DNA of 64,000 nucleotides from JAHFDS01 sp964593795 (GCA_964593795.1 CAZQJC010000239.1:1-64000); one strand, 5' to 3'. Positions 1 through 8,174 are shown, counted from the first letter of the stretch. The notes: generated by a model not told the origin, from the letters alone. Numbers and translations: made by a program.

Positions 1-136
1 CCCGCTGGATTCTGCTGGGTCACGGGCAGCACTAGGTATCTCGTTTGCTCGCGCTCCGCGCTCGCGAGTGCCGCGTGCACGATGGGCGCAGGTCTTCGCC
101 CCGAACCGAATACGGTCACACTATTGACGAGCGGCA

Positions 137-901
137 CTAGATCTTCTCGAGGTTTCTGACCGTGAACTCCTCGTCGATGGCGTCCTCGCGCGGGGTGATC
201 TCCTCGAGCGAGAGCTCGCTGGTGCGGCGCTCGGCGTGGTTCGTCATGAGCGACTTCGTGATGAACCAGCGGCCCTTGATGCGCTTGAGCTCCTGCGTCT
301 GCAGCGTCTTGAGGAGCACGCCCGCCTTGTTGAACATCAGCGTCTTGAGCGGGACCATGTTGTCCTTGCGCACCCAGACCTCGAGGCGCGCGTAGACCGC
401 GTCGGCGCCGGTCGGCTGCACGTCGAGGTGGTGGCACGCGAACTTGCCGAGGTTCTCGTCGGGCTTCGAGGTCGCGCTGGCGTCGCGCATGTCGCGGCGA
501 TCGAGGTCCGCGTAGTTGAAGTCCGTGCCCATGAAGGCGTTGCCGCGCATCTTGCCGCTGATGCGCCGGGACTTCTTGAGCTCGGGCAGGAACAGGTGGC
601 GATCGTCGTCGCCGTCCTTCTTCTGGAGCTGCAGGAAGCCCACGCCGTTGATGTCCGCGGGCGCGGAGAAGCGCAGGATGCTCCGCGAGAGGCGCGGCGC
701 GTACTTGCGCGATCGCCCGGAGAACGAGAGCTCGCGCTTCGAGCCGAGGTCGTCCTTGACCACGGCGCGGGCGCGCACGTCGGCGCTCGACAGGCCGAAG
801 CTGTCGGACTCGAGCACCTTGTCGAGGATCTCCCGGGCGGACGGGTCGGCGAGGGCGCCCGAGGGCGCGAGGAGGAGGGCGAGGGCCACGAGCGAACGCA
901 T
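137..901 (-). CDS. Outer membrane lipoprotein-sorting protein (LolA-like)
   Basis: 254 aa. An N-terminal signal peptide of about 18 residues (MRSLVALALLLAPSGALA) is followed by a LolA-like beta fold with the block LFLPELKKSRRISGKMRG near residue 105, typical of the family annotated as outer membrane lipoprotein-sorting proteins. Such proteins are periplasmic and often accompany RND/MMPL exporters. The partner gene would lie downstream, outside the window. The start was placed at this ATG because the signal peptide begins here and a TATAGT box lies 6 nt upstream; the long upstream open frame is non-coding and overlaps the divergent YkgJ-type gene. The family call is good, the substrate is unknown. 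Confidence 0.8.
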   Translation of the reverse strand: MRSLVALALLLAPSGALADPSAREILDKVLESDSFGLSSADVRARAVVKDDLGSKRELSFSGRSRKYAPRLSRSILRFSAPADINGVGFLQLQKKDGDDDRHLFLPELKKSRRISGKMRGNAFMGTDFNYADLDRRDMRDASATSKPDENLGKFACHHLDVQPTGADAVYARLEVWVRKDNMVPLKTLMFNKAGVLLKTLQTQELKRIKGRWFITKSLMTNHAERRTSELSLEEITPREDAIDEEFTVRNLEKI

Positions 902-907
902 CCGGCG

Positions 908-913
908 ACTATA
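908..913 (-). promoter_or_regulatory. -10 element of the LolA-like gene
   Basis: TATAGT read on the minus strand, 6 nt before the ATG. It suggests a leaderless transcript. No clear -35 is visible. Confidence 0.5.
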
Positions 914-967
914 GACTCGTTCGCGCGAGAAGTGATTCCGCTGCGTCGGGCGTGGCAAAGTGGCGGC

Positions 968-1483
968 GTGGATCCGCGGCTCGCGGCCCTGCTCTCGCGC
1001 GTGGACGCGTTCTTCGCGCGGGTGCACCGCCGCCACGGCGCCGAGATGGACTGCGGCGCCGGCTGCGCCGACTGCTGCCACGTGGAGCTGCCCGTGACCG
1101 GCCTCGAGGCCGACGCCGTGCGCCGGGCGGCGAGCGCGCTGGGCGGGGCGGCGCGAGAGCGGCTGCGCAGGCGCGCGCGGTCGCGCACCCGCGGGCGCTG
1201 TCCGGCGCTCGAGGACGATGGCCGCTGCGCCGTGTACGCGGGGCGGCCGCTGGCCTGCCGCGCCCACGGGCTGCCCGTGCGCACCACGGGGCGCCGCGGC
1301 CTGCCGGTCGTCGACGCCTGCGAGCGGAACTTCCGCGCGCGCGGGCCGCAGGCCGTGGAGGTCACGTCGGTGCTGGACCTCGAGGCCGTGGCGGCGGAGC
1401 TGGCGGCGCTCGACGCCGCGGACGCGGCGAGCACGGGGCGCACGACCGAGGTGCGGGCGCTGCGCGACGTGCTCGCGGAGTGA
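968..1483 (+). CDS. YkgJ-family cysteine-cluster protein
   Basis: 171 aa with a GTG start. The N-terminal cluster CGAGCADCC (residues 29-37) and the later block RCPALEDDGRCAVYAGRPLACRAHG match the YkgJ family, thought to bind zinc or an Fe-S cluster through conserved cysteines. The biochemical role of the family is not established. The gene is divergent from the LolA-like gene. The start was chosen because coding-like sequence begins at VDPRLAALL; the frame upstream is antisense to the neighbouring gene. Confidence 0.8.
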   Translation: MDPRLAALLSRVDAFFARVHRRHGAEMDCGAGCADCCHVELPVTGLEADAVRRAASALGGAARERLRRRARSRTRGRCPALEDDGRCAVYAGRPLACRAHGLPVRTTGRRGLPVVDACERNFRARGPQAVEVTSVLDLEAVAAELAALDAADAASTGRTTEVRALRDVLAE

Positions 1484-1533
1484 TCGCCGCCGCGGGGGAC
1501 CGCGGGGCGCGGGAGGGCACCAGCCGGATCCGC

Positions 1534-1570
1534 TTGACGGCCCGCTGCTGTTGGTATATTGGTTGAACCA
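1534..1570 (+). promoter_or_regulatory. Promoter and FadR-type operator of the GntR gene
   Basis: A -35-like TTGACG (1534-1539) and a -10 TATATT (1555-1560) are separated by 15 bp. Directly on the expected start of transcription sits TGGTTGAACCA (1560-1570), an inverted repeat that fits the FadR-subfamily consensus TnGTnnnACnA. The site would let the regulator block its own promoter. Confidence 0.6.
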
Positions 1571-1577
1571 CTTGACC

Positions 1578-2393
1578 ATGCAGCCAGTTGTGCAGGCCCC
1601 GAAGCGGCGCGCCCCGAAGGCGCGCCCCCCTGGTAGAGGCGACAGGAGCGCCCCGACCCGCCACGAGATCGCGCCCCTGCCGCCGCGGCCGTCGGCCGTG
1701 GACGCGTGCAGCGAGGCGCTCGAGCGCGCGATCCTCCGCGGCGAGATCGGCGCCGGCGAGCGGCTGCCGCCGGAGCGGGCGCTCGCGGATCAGCTCGGCG
1801 TGAACCGGCTCACGCTGCGCGCGGCGCTGGCACGCCTGCAGGCGCAGGGGCTCATCTCCGCGCGTCAGGGCTCGGGGACGCTGGTCGAGGACTTCCGCAC
1901 GCGGGGCGGTCCGGCGCTCCTGTCGGGGCTGGCGCGCGCGGCCGCCGAGACCGGCGACCTCGCCGAGGTGGCGGCCGATCTCCTGCTCCTGCGGCGGAAC
2001 CTCGCGCGCGCGGTGCTCGAGCGGCTCGCCTCGGGCGTGGCGGCGCGGCACAGGAAGGCGTTCTCCGACGCGGTGGCGAGGTTCGAGGCGCTCGCGGTGA
2101 CGGATCCCTCGCCCGCCGACGTGGCGCCGCTCGACGTCGAGGTGGTCGAGGCGCTGCTCGCGGCCACCGAGCGCCCGGTGCTGCGCCTCTGCCTCAACCC
2201 CGTCCTCGCCGTGCTCGCGGAGCTGCCGGCGCTGCGGGACGCGATGTACGGCAGGCCGCGCGACAACGCCGCCGGCTGGCGGGCGCTCTCGGCGTGGCTC
2301 GAGGCGCCGGTGGCGAGCGGGGTCGAGCTCGTGGTCGCGGAGCTGGCGCGGCGGGACGCGGCGACGCTGCAGCGCCTGCGGAGGGCGCGATGA
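1578..2393 (+). CDS. GntR-family transcriptional regulator, FadR-like
   Basis: 271 aa. Residues 40-106 form a typical GntR winged helix (LERAILRGEIGAGERLPPER, then the recognition-helix region NRLTLRAALARLQAQGLISA). The C-terminal all-helical part begins LLLLRRNLARAVLERLA, which resembles E. coli FadR (LLSVRTNISTIFIRTAF) more than the FCD domains of other FadR-group proteins. The effector could be an acyl-CoA, but that is inference. Residues 1-35 are basic and low complexity. The gene heads a run of three: its stop lies at or just before the start of the next gene. A FadR-type operator in its promoter implies autoregulation. Confidence 0.82.
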   Translation: MQPVVQAPKRRAPKARPPGRGDRSAPTRHEIAPLPPRPSAVDACSEALERAILRGEIGAGERLPPERALADQLGVNRLTLRAALARLQAQGLISARQGSGTLVEDFRTRGGPALLSGLARAAAETGDLAEVAADLLLLRRNLARAVLERLASGVAARHRKAFSDAVARFEALAVTDPSPADVAPLDVEVVEALLAATERPVLRLCLNPVLAVLAELPALRDAMYGRPRDNAAGWRALSAWLEAPVASGVELVVAELARRDAATLQRLRRAR

Positions 2394-2410
2394 TCGGCAA
2401 GGAGGGACGG

Positions 2411-3106
2411 ATGAAGAAGTGGGTTCTCGTGCCGCTCCTGGTCTCGCCTGGCAAGATCGGCGAGCACCTCGAGGTCGTCAGGCGGAGCGGGCGCTACGAC
2501 GAGGTGCCAAACCTGTGGCAGCTCGGGCTCGGCGTGGTGCGGATGTGGCACCGGCTGCTCTTCCGCATGGACACGGTCGGCACGTGCGGGACCGAGCCGG
2601 TGCGTCGCACCTGGCGCGCCCGACTCCTCGCGCCGCGCGCCCTGCGGCTGCCGTTCCTGCTGGCCGAGGGCGCGGTGGTGCCGCTCGATCTCACGGGCCT
2701 GCGCAGCGGGCCCGAGACGATCATCCGCCACCTCCTCGGCGCGCACCACGACGGCGTGCAGTTCGTCTACGACCTCGAGATCCTCGCGTGCTACCCGGGC
2801 CAGCTCGAGGTGCTCGAGCGCGCGGTCCGCGAGGTCCTCGCGGGCGGCCCCCGCGCCGACTGGCTGCGCGACCTCACCGTCTACGAGCGGTACCACGAGC
2901 ACCTGCACGCGGCCGTGCAGCGCGCCCTCGCCGGCGAGCTCGTCGACGGTCCGGCGGCCGACGACCCGGACCTCTCCTTCGGCGCGTACCTGCGCTGGTG
3001 CGCCCGTCAACCCGAGACGCCCGCGGCCACGCTCGAGGCGCTCCTCGCCGGCGAGCTCTCGTTCGCACCGGGCCCGGTGCCCGCGCTGCAGCAGGTGGCC
3101 GCGTGA
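2411..3106 (+). CDS. Conserved hypothetical protein in the FadR-like operon
   Basis: 231 aa from the ATG preceded by a strong Shine-Dalgarno (AAGGAGGGA, 2399-2407). An alternative ATG at 2390 overlaps the regulator's stop as ATGA. I do not recognise the family. It begins MKKWVLVPLLVSPGKIGEHL, has no clear signal peptide or transmembrane segment, and has a His/aromatic-rich middle (HLLGAHHDGVQFVYDLEIL, about residues 112-130). It sits between a FadR-like regulator and another unknown gene that starts inside its stop codon, so the two are probably co-translated and under the same control. Confidence 0.65.
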   Translation: MKKWVLVPLLVSPGKIGEHLEVVRRSGRYDEVPNLWQLGLGVVRMWHRLLFRMDTVGTCGTEPVRRTWRARLLAPRALRLPFLLAEGAVVPLDLTGLRSGPETIIRHLLGAHHDGVQFVYDLEILACYPGQLEVLERAVREVLAGGPRADWLRDLTVYERYHEHLHAAVQRALAGELVDGPAADDPDLSFGAYLRWCARQPETPAATLEALLAGELSFAPGPVPALQQVAA

Positions 3107-3630
3107 GGTCCGCCGCGCTGCTCCGGCTGCCGCGCCAGGCGCTCCGCGCGCGATTCGACGCGGGCTTCGCGATCGACCCGCGCGCCCTCGCCGGCGCCCA
3201 GTACCGGGGCACGAGCCTGGGTCTCCCCGGCGTGGTCGATCGCCTCTTGTGGAAGACCTTCCGCAAGGCCTTCCACGCCGACGCGGCGACCGGAAAGGTC
3301 GTCGGCTGGAACGTCCGCGTGGCGCAGGGCGATGCGGCCTTCCGCCCGCTCGAGGCGCGCGGCCGCCCCGTGACCTTCGGCCGCTTCGTCGTCGGTCCGG
3401 CGCGTGGCGCGCTCGCCGGCCGCGCCGTCGAGCTCGACTACTCGTGCGCAGGGCACGTCGGGCGCGCAGGTCCGCTCGGCCGGCTGCGCGATCCGCTCAT
3501 CGCGCTCGAGGCGGGCTCGGTGGACCTCCTGCTCGGCTACTCGGAGGTCGCCGCGTTCGGCCGCCGGGTGGGCACCCCGAGCTGGTTCGTCCTCGAGCGC
3601 GCCGAGCCGGTCGACTTCGTGGCGTGGTAG
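3103..3630 (+). CDS. Conserved hypothetical protein, FadR-like operon
   Basis: 175 aa, GTG start overlapping the previous stop as GTGA. No signal peptide or membrane segment is visible. Recognisable blocks are YRGTSLGLPGVVDRLLWKTF (about residues 28-47), GKVVGWNVRV and LRDPLIALEAGSVDLLLGYS. I cannot name the family; the blocks look like a conserved cytoplasmic fold rather than a shadow frame. The two genes after the FadR-like regulator may act on a fatty acid or acyl-CoA, by context only. Confidence 0.62.
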   Translation: MRSAALLRLPRQALRARFDAGFAIDPRALAGAQYRGTSLGLPGVVDRLLWKTFRKAFHADAATGKVVGWNVRVAQGDAAFRPLEARGRPVTFGRFVVGPARGALAGRAVELDYSCAGHVGRAGPLGRLRDPLIALEAGSVDLLLGYSEVAAFGRRVGTPSWFVLERAEPVDFVAW

Positions 3631-3633
3631 CCT
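3628..3633 (+). promoter_or_regulatory. Possible -10 of the Asp/Ala-rich lipoprotein gene
   Basis: TAGCCT, whose first three bases are the stop codon of the preceding gene, lies 8 nt before the ATG at 3642. It fits the leaderless spacing seen elsewhere in the window. Confidence 0.35.
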
Positions 3634-3641
3634 CTCGATCC

Positions 3642-4526
3642 ATGCAGTCTCTGTGGCGCGTGGGGGGCCTCGTGGTCCTGCTCCTTTCGGGCTGTGGTCC
3701 AACGCTGCCGGGCGAGAGCTCCGACGGTGCGCGTGCGCAGGACGGTGCCGTGGCCGCGGCGGATGCGCCGGGCGGGGGTGATCCGGTCGATGCGGCAGGC
3801 GGACGCCGCGACGCGGGTGCCTCCGACGCGGGCCGGAGGGACGCGGGGCGGGCCGACGCGGGGCGGGCCGACGCTGCACGCATGGACGCCGGGCACGCCG
3901 ATGCCGCGCGGCCTGTGGACGCGCCGCGCACGCCCGACGCGGCTGCAGCTTGCGGCCCGGCGACCTGCGCGATGGGTTGCTGCATGGGCAACACCTGCGT
4001 GGCCGGCACCGACGTGCAGGCGTGCGGCACCGGAGGTGGGCTCTGCACCCAGTGCACGGCGCAGCAGGACTGCGTGGCGAGCGGCGCGCAGCGCATCTGC
4101 GCGGGCAGGAACTACGCGGTCAAGCTCGCGTCGGCGAGCGTGCTCTCGATGAACGGGTCCGGCGCGGTCTGGGACACGCCGACCGACTCGGGCTGCCTGG
4201 ACTGCGTCCTCGGCTGCTGTCCGCCGGACCTCTACGCGACGGGCAGCGTGGGCGCCCTGACGATCCCGCGCGTCGAGGCGACGGACACCGCGAACGCGAC
4301 CTGGAACCTCGCGCTCGGCAACGCCTCCGACGTGCAGCTCGTCGGCGCGACCGTCAACGTGACCATCGTGGACGCGGACAACATCCCGGCCGACGACACC
4401 ATCGGCACCTGCACCTCCACCGTTCGCGCGACGGATCTCGCCGCCGGCCAGCTCCGCCTGACGAGCGCCGGGAGCACCTGCGGCGGTCAGGTCACCGAGG
4501 TCGTCCTCCAGTTCACCCGCCTCTGA
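3642..4526 (+). CDS. Asp/Ala-rich lipoprotein with Cys-rich region
   Basis: 294 aa. A lipoprotein signal peptide (GLVVLLLSGC, lipobox LSGC near residue 19) is followed by a disordered stretch of Asp-Ala-Gly repeats (residues 30-105) partly built from two copies of a 15-bp unit near 3840-3870. A cysteine-rich segment (CGPATCAMGCCMGNTC and onward) is then followed by a C-terminal beta-rich domain of about 160 residues that begins YAVKLASASVLSMNGSGAVW, possibly C2-like. This architecture is common for surface lipoproteins of myxobacteria. The function is unknown. Confidence 0.72.
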   Translation: MQSLWRVGGLVVLLLSGCGPTLPGESSDGARAQDGAVAAADAPGGGDPVDAAGGRRDAGASDAGRRDAGRADAGRADAARMDAGHADAARPVDAPRTPDAAAACGPATCAMGCCMGNTCVAGTDVQACGTGGGLCTQCTAQQDCVASGAQRICAGRNYAVKLASASVLSMNGSGAVWDTPTDSGCLDCVLGCCPPDLYATGSVGALTIPRVEATDTANATWNLALGNASDVQLVGATVNVTIVDADNIPADDTIGTCTSTVRATDLAAGQLRLTSAGSTCGGQVTEVVLQFTRL

Positions 4527-4548
4527 CCCGCCACCGCCACCTCCGAAC

Positions 4549-4584
4549 GTGAACGTGGACGTGGACGTGGACGTGGACGTGGAC
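4549..4584 (+). repeat. Hexanucleotide tandem repeat at a start codon
   Basis: One GTGAAC followed by five perfect GTGGAC units. Every unit is an in-frame GTG start candidate and encodes Val-Asp. Gain or loss of a unit would keep the reading frame but change the number of possible start codons. Confidence 0.9.
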
Positions 4585-5238
4585 GATCCGTCGATCTCTC
4601 CCTTCGACCACGTCTGGCGAACCTTCCGCGCCGCCCGCTCCACCCTCGGCCCCACGCCCGGCGCGCTCGAGGCCTGGCACCTCGGTCGCCGCCGCTATGC
4701 CGTCTGGCTCGCGCCCGTCACCGCGCCCGGCCCGCTCGCTGGCCTGGCCGAGCTGCAGCGCGCCCTCAGGGCCGCGATCGTCCCGGTCGCCTACCCGCAC
4801 GTGACGCTGTGGGTGGCGGGCTTTCCGGCCTCGTCCCCGCGGCTCGACGACGACGTCGCCGAGGCCGAGCTCGACGCCCAGCTCGACGCGGTCCGTGCGT
4901 GGCGTGCCGCGGGCGGGCGCCTCCGGGTCACATTCGGATATGCGAATGCGTTCCTCTCGGCCGCCTTCGTCGAGGTGCACGACGCGCACGGCGACCTCGC
5001 CGCGGTGCGCGCCGCGCTCGCCGCGCCGGGTGGGCGCGAGCTCCGCTTCGCGCCGTACCTGCCGCACCTCACGGCGGGCCGGTTCCGAAAGCAGCAGGGC
5101 ACGGCCGAGCTCGTGCACGCGATCGAGCGCCTCCGCGCGCCGCCCGTGGCCCCTTCGGTCGAGCTCCCCGAGGTCGTCCTCGCCGAGCTCGACGCGCCCG
5201 CGCCCGACGCGCCGCCCTCGATCCGCGCCCGGGTCTGA
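4549..5238 (+). CDS. 2H phosphoesterase superfamily protein (2'-5' RNA ligase-like)
   Basis: Up to 229 aa. The two signature H-x-T motifs are present as PHVTL (His84) and PHLTA (His173), spaced about 90 residues apart as in LigT/ThpR-type 2H phosphoesterases, which act on 2',3'-cyclic or 2'-5' linked phosphates. Length and motif order fit a cytoplasmic enzyme. The first dozen residues are a Val-Asp repeat encoded by the hexanucleotide tract, so the true start may be any of six GTG codons. The gene follows the lipoprotein gene by 22 bp and precedes bpt. The substrate is unknown. Confidence 0.75.
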   Translation: MNVDVDVDVDVDDPSISPFDHVWRTFRAARSTLGPTPGALEAWHLGRRRYAVWLAPVTAPGPLAGLAELQRALRAAIVPVAYPHVTLWVAGFPASSPRLDDDVAEAELDAQLDAVRAWRAAGGRLRVTFGYANAFLSAAFVEVHDAHGDLAAVRAALAAPGGRELRFAPYLPHLTAGRFRKQQGTAELVHAIERLRAPPVAPSVELPEVVLAELDAPAPDAPPSIRARV

Positions 5239-5253
5239 GCGCTCGCCCGGCGC

Positions 5254-5259
5254 TATGAT
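5254..5259 (+). promoter_or_regulatory. -10 element of bpt
   Basis: TATGAT ends 6 nt before the GTG start, consistent with a leaderless transcript. Confidence 0.5.
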
Positions 5260-5265
5260 CATCAG

Positions 5266-6000
5266 GTGTCGCGCCCGCCGCTCCTGCCGGGACAGCCGCC
5301 CGAGCTCGTCGTCCTCGACGAGCCCGAGGACTGCTCGTACCTGCCGGGGCGCACCGCCCGGCGGCCGCTGCGCCTGCCCGTGCGCGCGCTCGCGCCCGAG
5401 GAGCTCGATCAGCGGCTCGCCGCCGGCGATCGTCGCACGGGCCCGTTCCTCTACACGCAGCGCTGCCCGGCCTGCCACGCGTGCATCCCGCTGCGCGTCG
5501 ACGCGCCCGCGTTCACGCCCAATCGCACGCAGCGCCGCGTCGCGCGCGCGACCCGCGCGGATCTGACGGTCGAGGTCGGACCCCGCGAGCTCGACGAGGA
5601 GCGCCTCGCCCTCTTCGACCGTCACGAGCGCGAGCGCGGGCTGCGCAAGGGCGAGGGCGACGCCGACGCCGACGGCTACGCGCGCGCCTTCCTCGAGTCC
5701 TGCGCCGACGGCTTCGAGGTTCGCTACCGGCGCGGCGCGCGCCTGGCCGCCGTCGCGCTCGTGGACCGCGGCGCCACGGCGCTCTCGGCGGTCTACACCT
5801 ACTGGGACCCGTCGCTGGCCGCGCTGTCGCCAGGCGTGTTCTCGATCCTCACGCAGCTCGAGCTCTGCCGCCGCCTCGGCCTGCGCTGGCTCTACCTCGG
5901 CCTCTGGATCGCCGAGAACCGCTCCATGCGCTACAAGGTCGCGTACCTGCCGCACGAGCGCCTCGAGGGCGGCGCCTGGCGCCGCTACGAGCGCGAGTGA
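5266..6000 (+). CDS. bpt: Aspartate/glutamate leucyltransferase (Bpt)
   Basis: 244 aa. This is the ATE1-related enzyme that transfers leucine from Leu-tRNA to N-terminal Asp or Glu of proteins, feeding them to the N-degron (ClpS/ClpAP) pathway. Seen: the N-terminal motif CSYLPGRTARRPLR (Cys23 onward), the cluster CPACHACIPLRV (Cys67, 70, 73), and the C-terminal block AENRSMRYKVAYLPHE. Length is normal for the family. The GTG start is preceded by TATGAT at leaderless spacing and no Shine-Dalgarno is visible. Confidence 0.9.
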   Translation: MSRPPLLPGQPPELVVLDEPEDCSYLPGRTARRPLRLPVRALAPEELDQRLAAGDRRTGPFLYTQRCPACHACIPLRVDAPAFTPNRTQRRVARATRADLTVEVGPRELDEERLALFDRHERERGLRKGEGDADADGYARAFLESCADGFEVRYRRGARLAAVALVDRGATALSAVYTYWDPSLAALSPGVFSILTQLELCRRLGLRWLYLGLWIAENRSMRYKVAYLPHERLEGGAWRRYERE

Positions 6001-6004
6001 GCGC

Positions 6005-7159
6005 TCAGATGCACGCGCCGTAGGCGCCGCCGCCCGTCAGCATGCGGCACGTGCGGCCGCCGGGGCAGCTCGGGTTGCCCGGGTCGCACACCTGCAGGCA
6101 GGTCGAGCCGCCGCCGTTGACGCTCACGCACAGGTTCCCGGGCCGGCAGTCGGTGCTCGAGGTGCAGGCGGCGTTCGTCGCGAGCGTACCCGCCTGCAGG
6201 CACATGTTGCCCGCGGAGCCGCCGAGCCAGTAGCAGCCCTGGCCCGCGGCGCAGCCGCCGGTGGCGGGCGGGAGCGGCGAGCAGCCGCTCGGCGCGCCCG
6301 AGCACACCTTGAGGCCGCTCCGCTGGCCGCTCTGGTAGAGGATGTCGTAGAGGCACCCGCCGAGGCCCGGGCAGTCCGCGTCGGTGCGGCAGTACTTGTG
6401 GCACTTGTCGTCGGTCAGGCAGATGTTGCCCGAGCCGCAGGTGTCGCCGTTGATGGTGACGGTGCACGCGGCGCCCGGGCCGGCGCCGCCGCCGCACGCG
6501 CAGCGCGTCGGGTTCGCGACGTCGCCGATGGTGCACTTCTGGTCGGCAGAGCAGCCCTGGTTCGTGATCTCGTTGCAGGGGCCCGCGCTCGGCAGGCACA
6601 TCGCACCCATCGCGCCGCCCGTGCCCGCCGTGCCGCTCGCGCCGCCGGCGCTCGCGCCCGCGGAGCCGCCGGCGCTCCCCGCCGTGCCCGCCGCACCAGC
6701 GCCACCGGCCGCGCCGCCGCCCGACGACCCTCCGCCCGCGGCTCCCGCGCCGCCCGTGGCGCCTCCGGTGCCCGCGCGGCCCGCGCTGCCCGCAGCGCTG
6801 CCGGCGGCGCCGCCCGCGCTGCCGCTCGAGCCGGTGCCAGCCGACCCCGCCATGCTGCCCGCGCCCGCGCCCCCGCGCCCCGCGGCGCCGGTCGTTCCCG
6901 CGCCGCCCCCCGCGCCGCCGCTCGCGCTGTCCGCGCGCCCGCCCGCGCCGGCACCGGGCGCCACGCACGCGTGGACCATCGCGTCGCACACGCGGTCGCC
7001 CTTGCAGTCCGCGTCCTTGGTGCAGCCCTCGCCGTCGCCCATGCCGGCGGGGTTGGCGCAGGCCGCGAGGGTCATCGCCAGGAGCGCCGGGAGAAGGTCG
7101 AGCCTCGGCGAGCAGGGAAGGTCGAGCCCAGGCGAACGAGACAGGTGGTCGAGCCTCAT
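6005..7159 (-). CDS. Gly/Ala/Ser-rich Cys-rich lipoprotein
   Basis: 384 aa. A lipoprotein signal ends in the lipobox LAAC (near residue 34), with an unusually long N-region built from a repeated PGLDL/PRLDL unit. A short Cys-containing segment (GCTKDADCKGDRVCDAMVHAC) leads into about 110 residues of Gly-Ala-Ser repeats, then a Cys-rich C-terminal half with dickkopf-like CTxxxDC spacings (for example CTSSTDCRPGNLC). It is a typical myxobacterial surface protein of unknown role. Convergent with bpt, 4 bp between the stops. The start is the first Met giving a signal peptide; an earlier ATG at 7189 is in frame. Confidence 0.7.
   Translation of the reverse strand: MRLDHLSRSPGLDLPCSPRLDLLPALLAMTLAACANPAGMGDGEGCTKDADCKGDRVCDAMVHACVAPGAGAGGRADSASGGAGGGAGTTGAAGRGGAGAGSMAGSAGTGSSGSAGGAAGSAAGSAGRAGTGGATGGAGAAGGGSSGGGAAGGAGAAGTAGSAGGSAGASAGGASGTAGTGGAMGAMCLPSAGPCNEITNQGCSADQKCTIGDVANPTRCACGGGAGPGAACTVTINGDTCGSGNICLTDDKCHKYCRTDADCPGLGGCLYDILYQSGQRSGLKVCSGAPSGCSPLPPATGGCAAGQGCYWLGGSAGNMCLQAGTLATNAACTSSTDCRPGNLCVSVNGGGSTCLQVCDPGNPSCPGGRTCRMLTGGGAYGACI
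7096..7155 (-). repeat. Threefold repeat inside a signal-peptide coding region
   Basis: GGTCGAGCC occurs at 7096-7104, 7120-7128 and 7147-7155, within imperfect 24-27 bp units. The units encode the repeated (S)PxLDL segment at the N-terminus of the lipoprotein. Confidence 0.7.
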
Positions 7160-7262
7160 GGTCCCGGGGATTTGCAGCGCATGTGCCACCGGGAACGCGC
7201 CGAACCCCCGGAAACCACGCGACCCCCCGGGGCGGGCGCCCTCGGGTCGGGAACGGCCGACC

Positions 7263-8174
7263 CTAGCGCGAGCGCAGGGGGTGCCTGAGGTCTGGCGTCC
7301 CCTCCTCGACCAGCGTCAGCAGGCCCACGTCGGGCCGCGCGAAGGCGCGTACGGGCAGGTCGACCGCGCCGACGCCGCGCGAGACCCAGAGCCATCGTGC
7401 CCCGAGGTCATAGAGCCCGGCGGGGTGCCGGCTCGAGACCGGCCCCGGCAGCCACAGCGGCCGCCCGAACGGCGCGATCTGCCCGCCGTGCGTGTGCCCG
7501 CACACGAGCAGGCGCGCGTCGCTCTCGGCGAGCGAGAGGAGGCCCTCGGGCGCGTGGCAGGCCGCGATGCGGACGGCGGCGCCGGCCGACGCGGCGAGGG
7601 CAGGGCGCGCATCGGGATCGGCCGACCACGGATCGTCGAGGCCGAGGATGGCCACGTGCGCGTGCGGCGGCGGCAGGTGCACCGCGTCGTTGACCAGCAC
7701 GCGCGCTCCGGCGCGCGCCAGCGCCGCCTCGATGCGGTCGTGGTGCGTCCACAGGTCGTGGTTGCCGAGGAGCGCGATCTTCGTGCGCGCCTCGAGCGCG
7801 CCGACCAGCGCCTCGAGCTCGCCGAGCCAGCGGGGGGCTGCGTCGAGGTACACGTAGTCGCCGCCGAGGACCACGACGTCCGGCGCGGCCGCCGAGATCG
7901 CCGCGAACGCCGCGCGCACGAGCTCGATCGGCGTCGTCGGCCCGAGGTGCAGGTCCGAGATGAAGCCGAGCCGCAGCGAGGGCCCCCGCGGCAGCATCGG
8001 CAACGCATGCGTCACGACGGATATATCGAGCGCCCCCGGCACGCGCGCCCACAGCCGCGCCGGCCAGTCGCCCGCGTAGACCACGCGCGCGACGCGCTCG
8101 ATCGCGGCTCGGATGGGGCCGTAGCTGACGCCGCGGCCGACGGGGCTCTTCCTGGAATCTCGTGTCCGGGACAC
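7263..8174 (-). CDS. Calcineurin-like metallophosphoesterase (YkuE/LpxG-like)
   Basis: 303 aa, GTG start. All metallophosphoesterase motifs are present in order: DLH (Asp74, His76), GD (105-106), GNHD (137-140), a lone His in CHAPE (His207) and GHTHGGQ (226-232). The length and an N-terminal basic/amphipathic segment fit the membrane-associated YkuE/LpxG group, some of which hydrolyse UDP-diacylglucosamine or other phosphodiesters. The substrate cannot be told from the sequence. The upstream region carries the dispersed repeat, and no Shine-Dalgarno is visible. Confidence 0.85.
   Translation of the reverse strand: MSRTRDSRKSPVGRGVSYGPIRAAIERVARVVYAGDWPARLWARVPGALDISVVTHALPMLPRGPSLRLGFISDLHLGPTTPIELVRAAFAAISAAAPDVVVLGGDYVYLDAAPRWLGELEALVGALEARTKIALLGNHDLWTHHDRIEAALARAGARVLVNDAVHLPPPHAHVAILGLDDPWSADPDARPALAASAGAAVRIAACHAPEGLLSLAESDARLLVCGHTHGGQIAPFGRPLWLPGPVSSRHPAGLYDLGARWLWVSRGVGAVDLPVRAFARPDVGLLTLVEEGTPDLRHPLRSR

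Noticed and set aside
1..136. Open frames at the left edge
   Set aside because: Two frames are open for 40 or so codons but neither shows a recognisable motif; too short to support. I see no gene there.
6590..6960. Microsatellite or repeat locus
   Set aside because: Gly/Ala/Ser codons of a lipoprotein linker; unequal units, no spacer structure.
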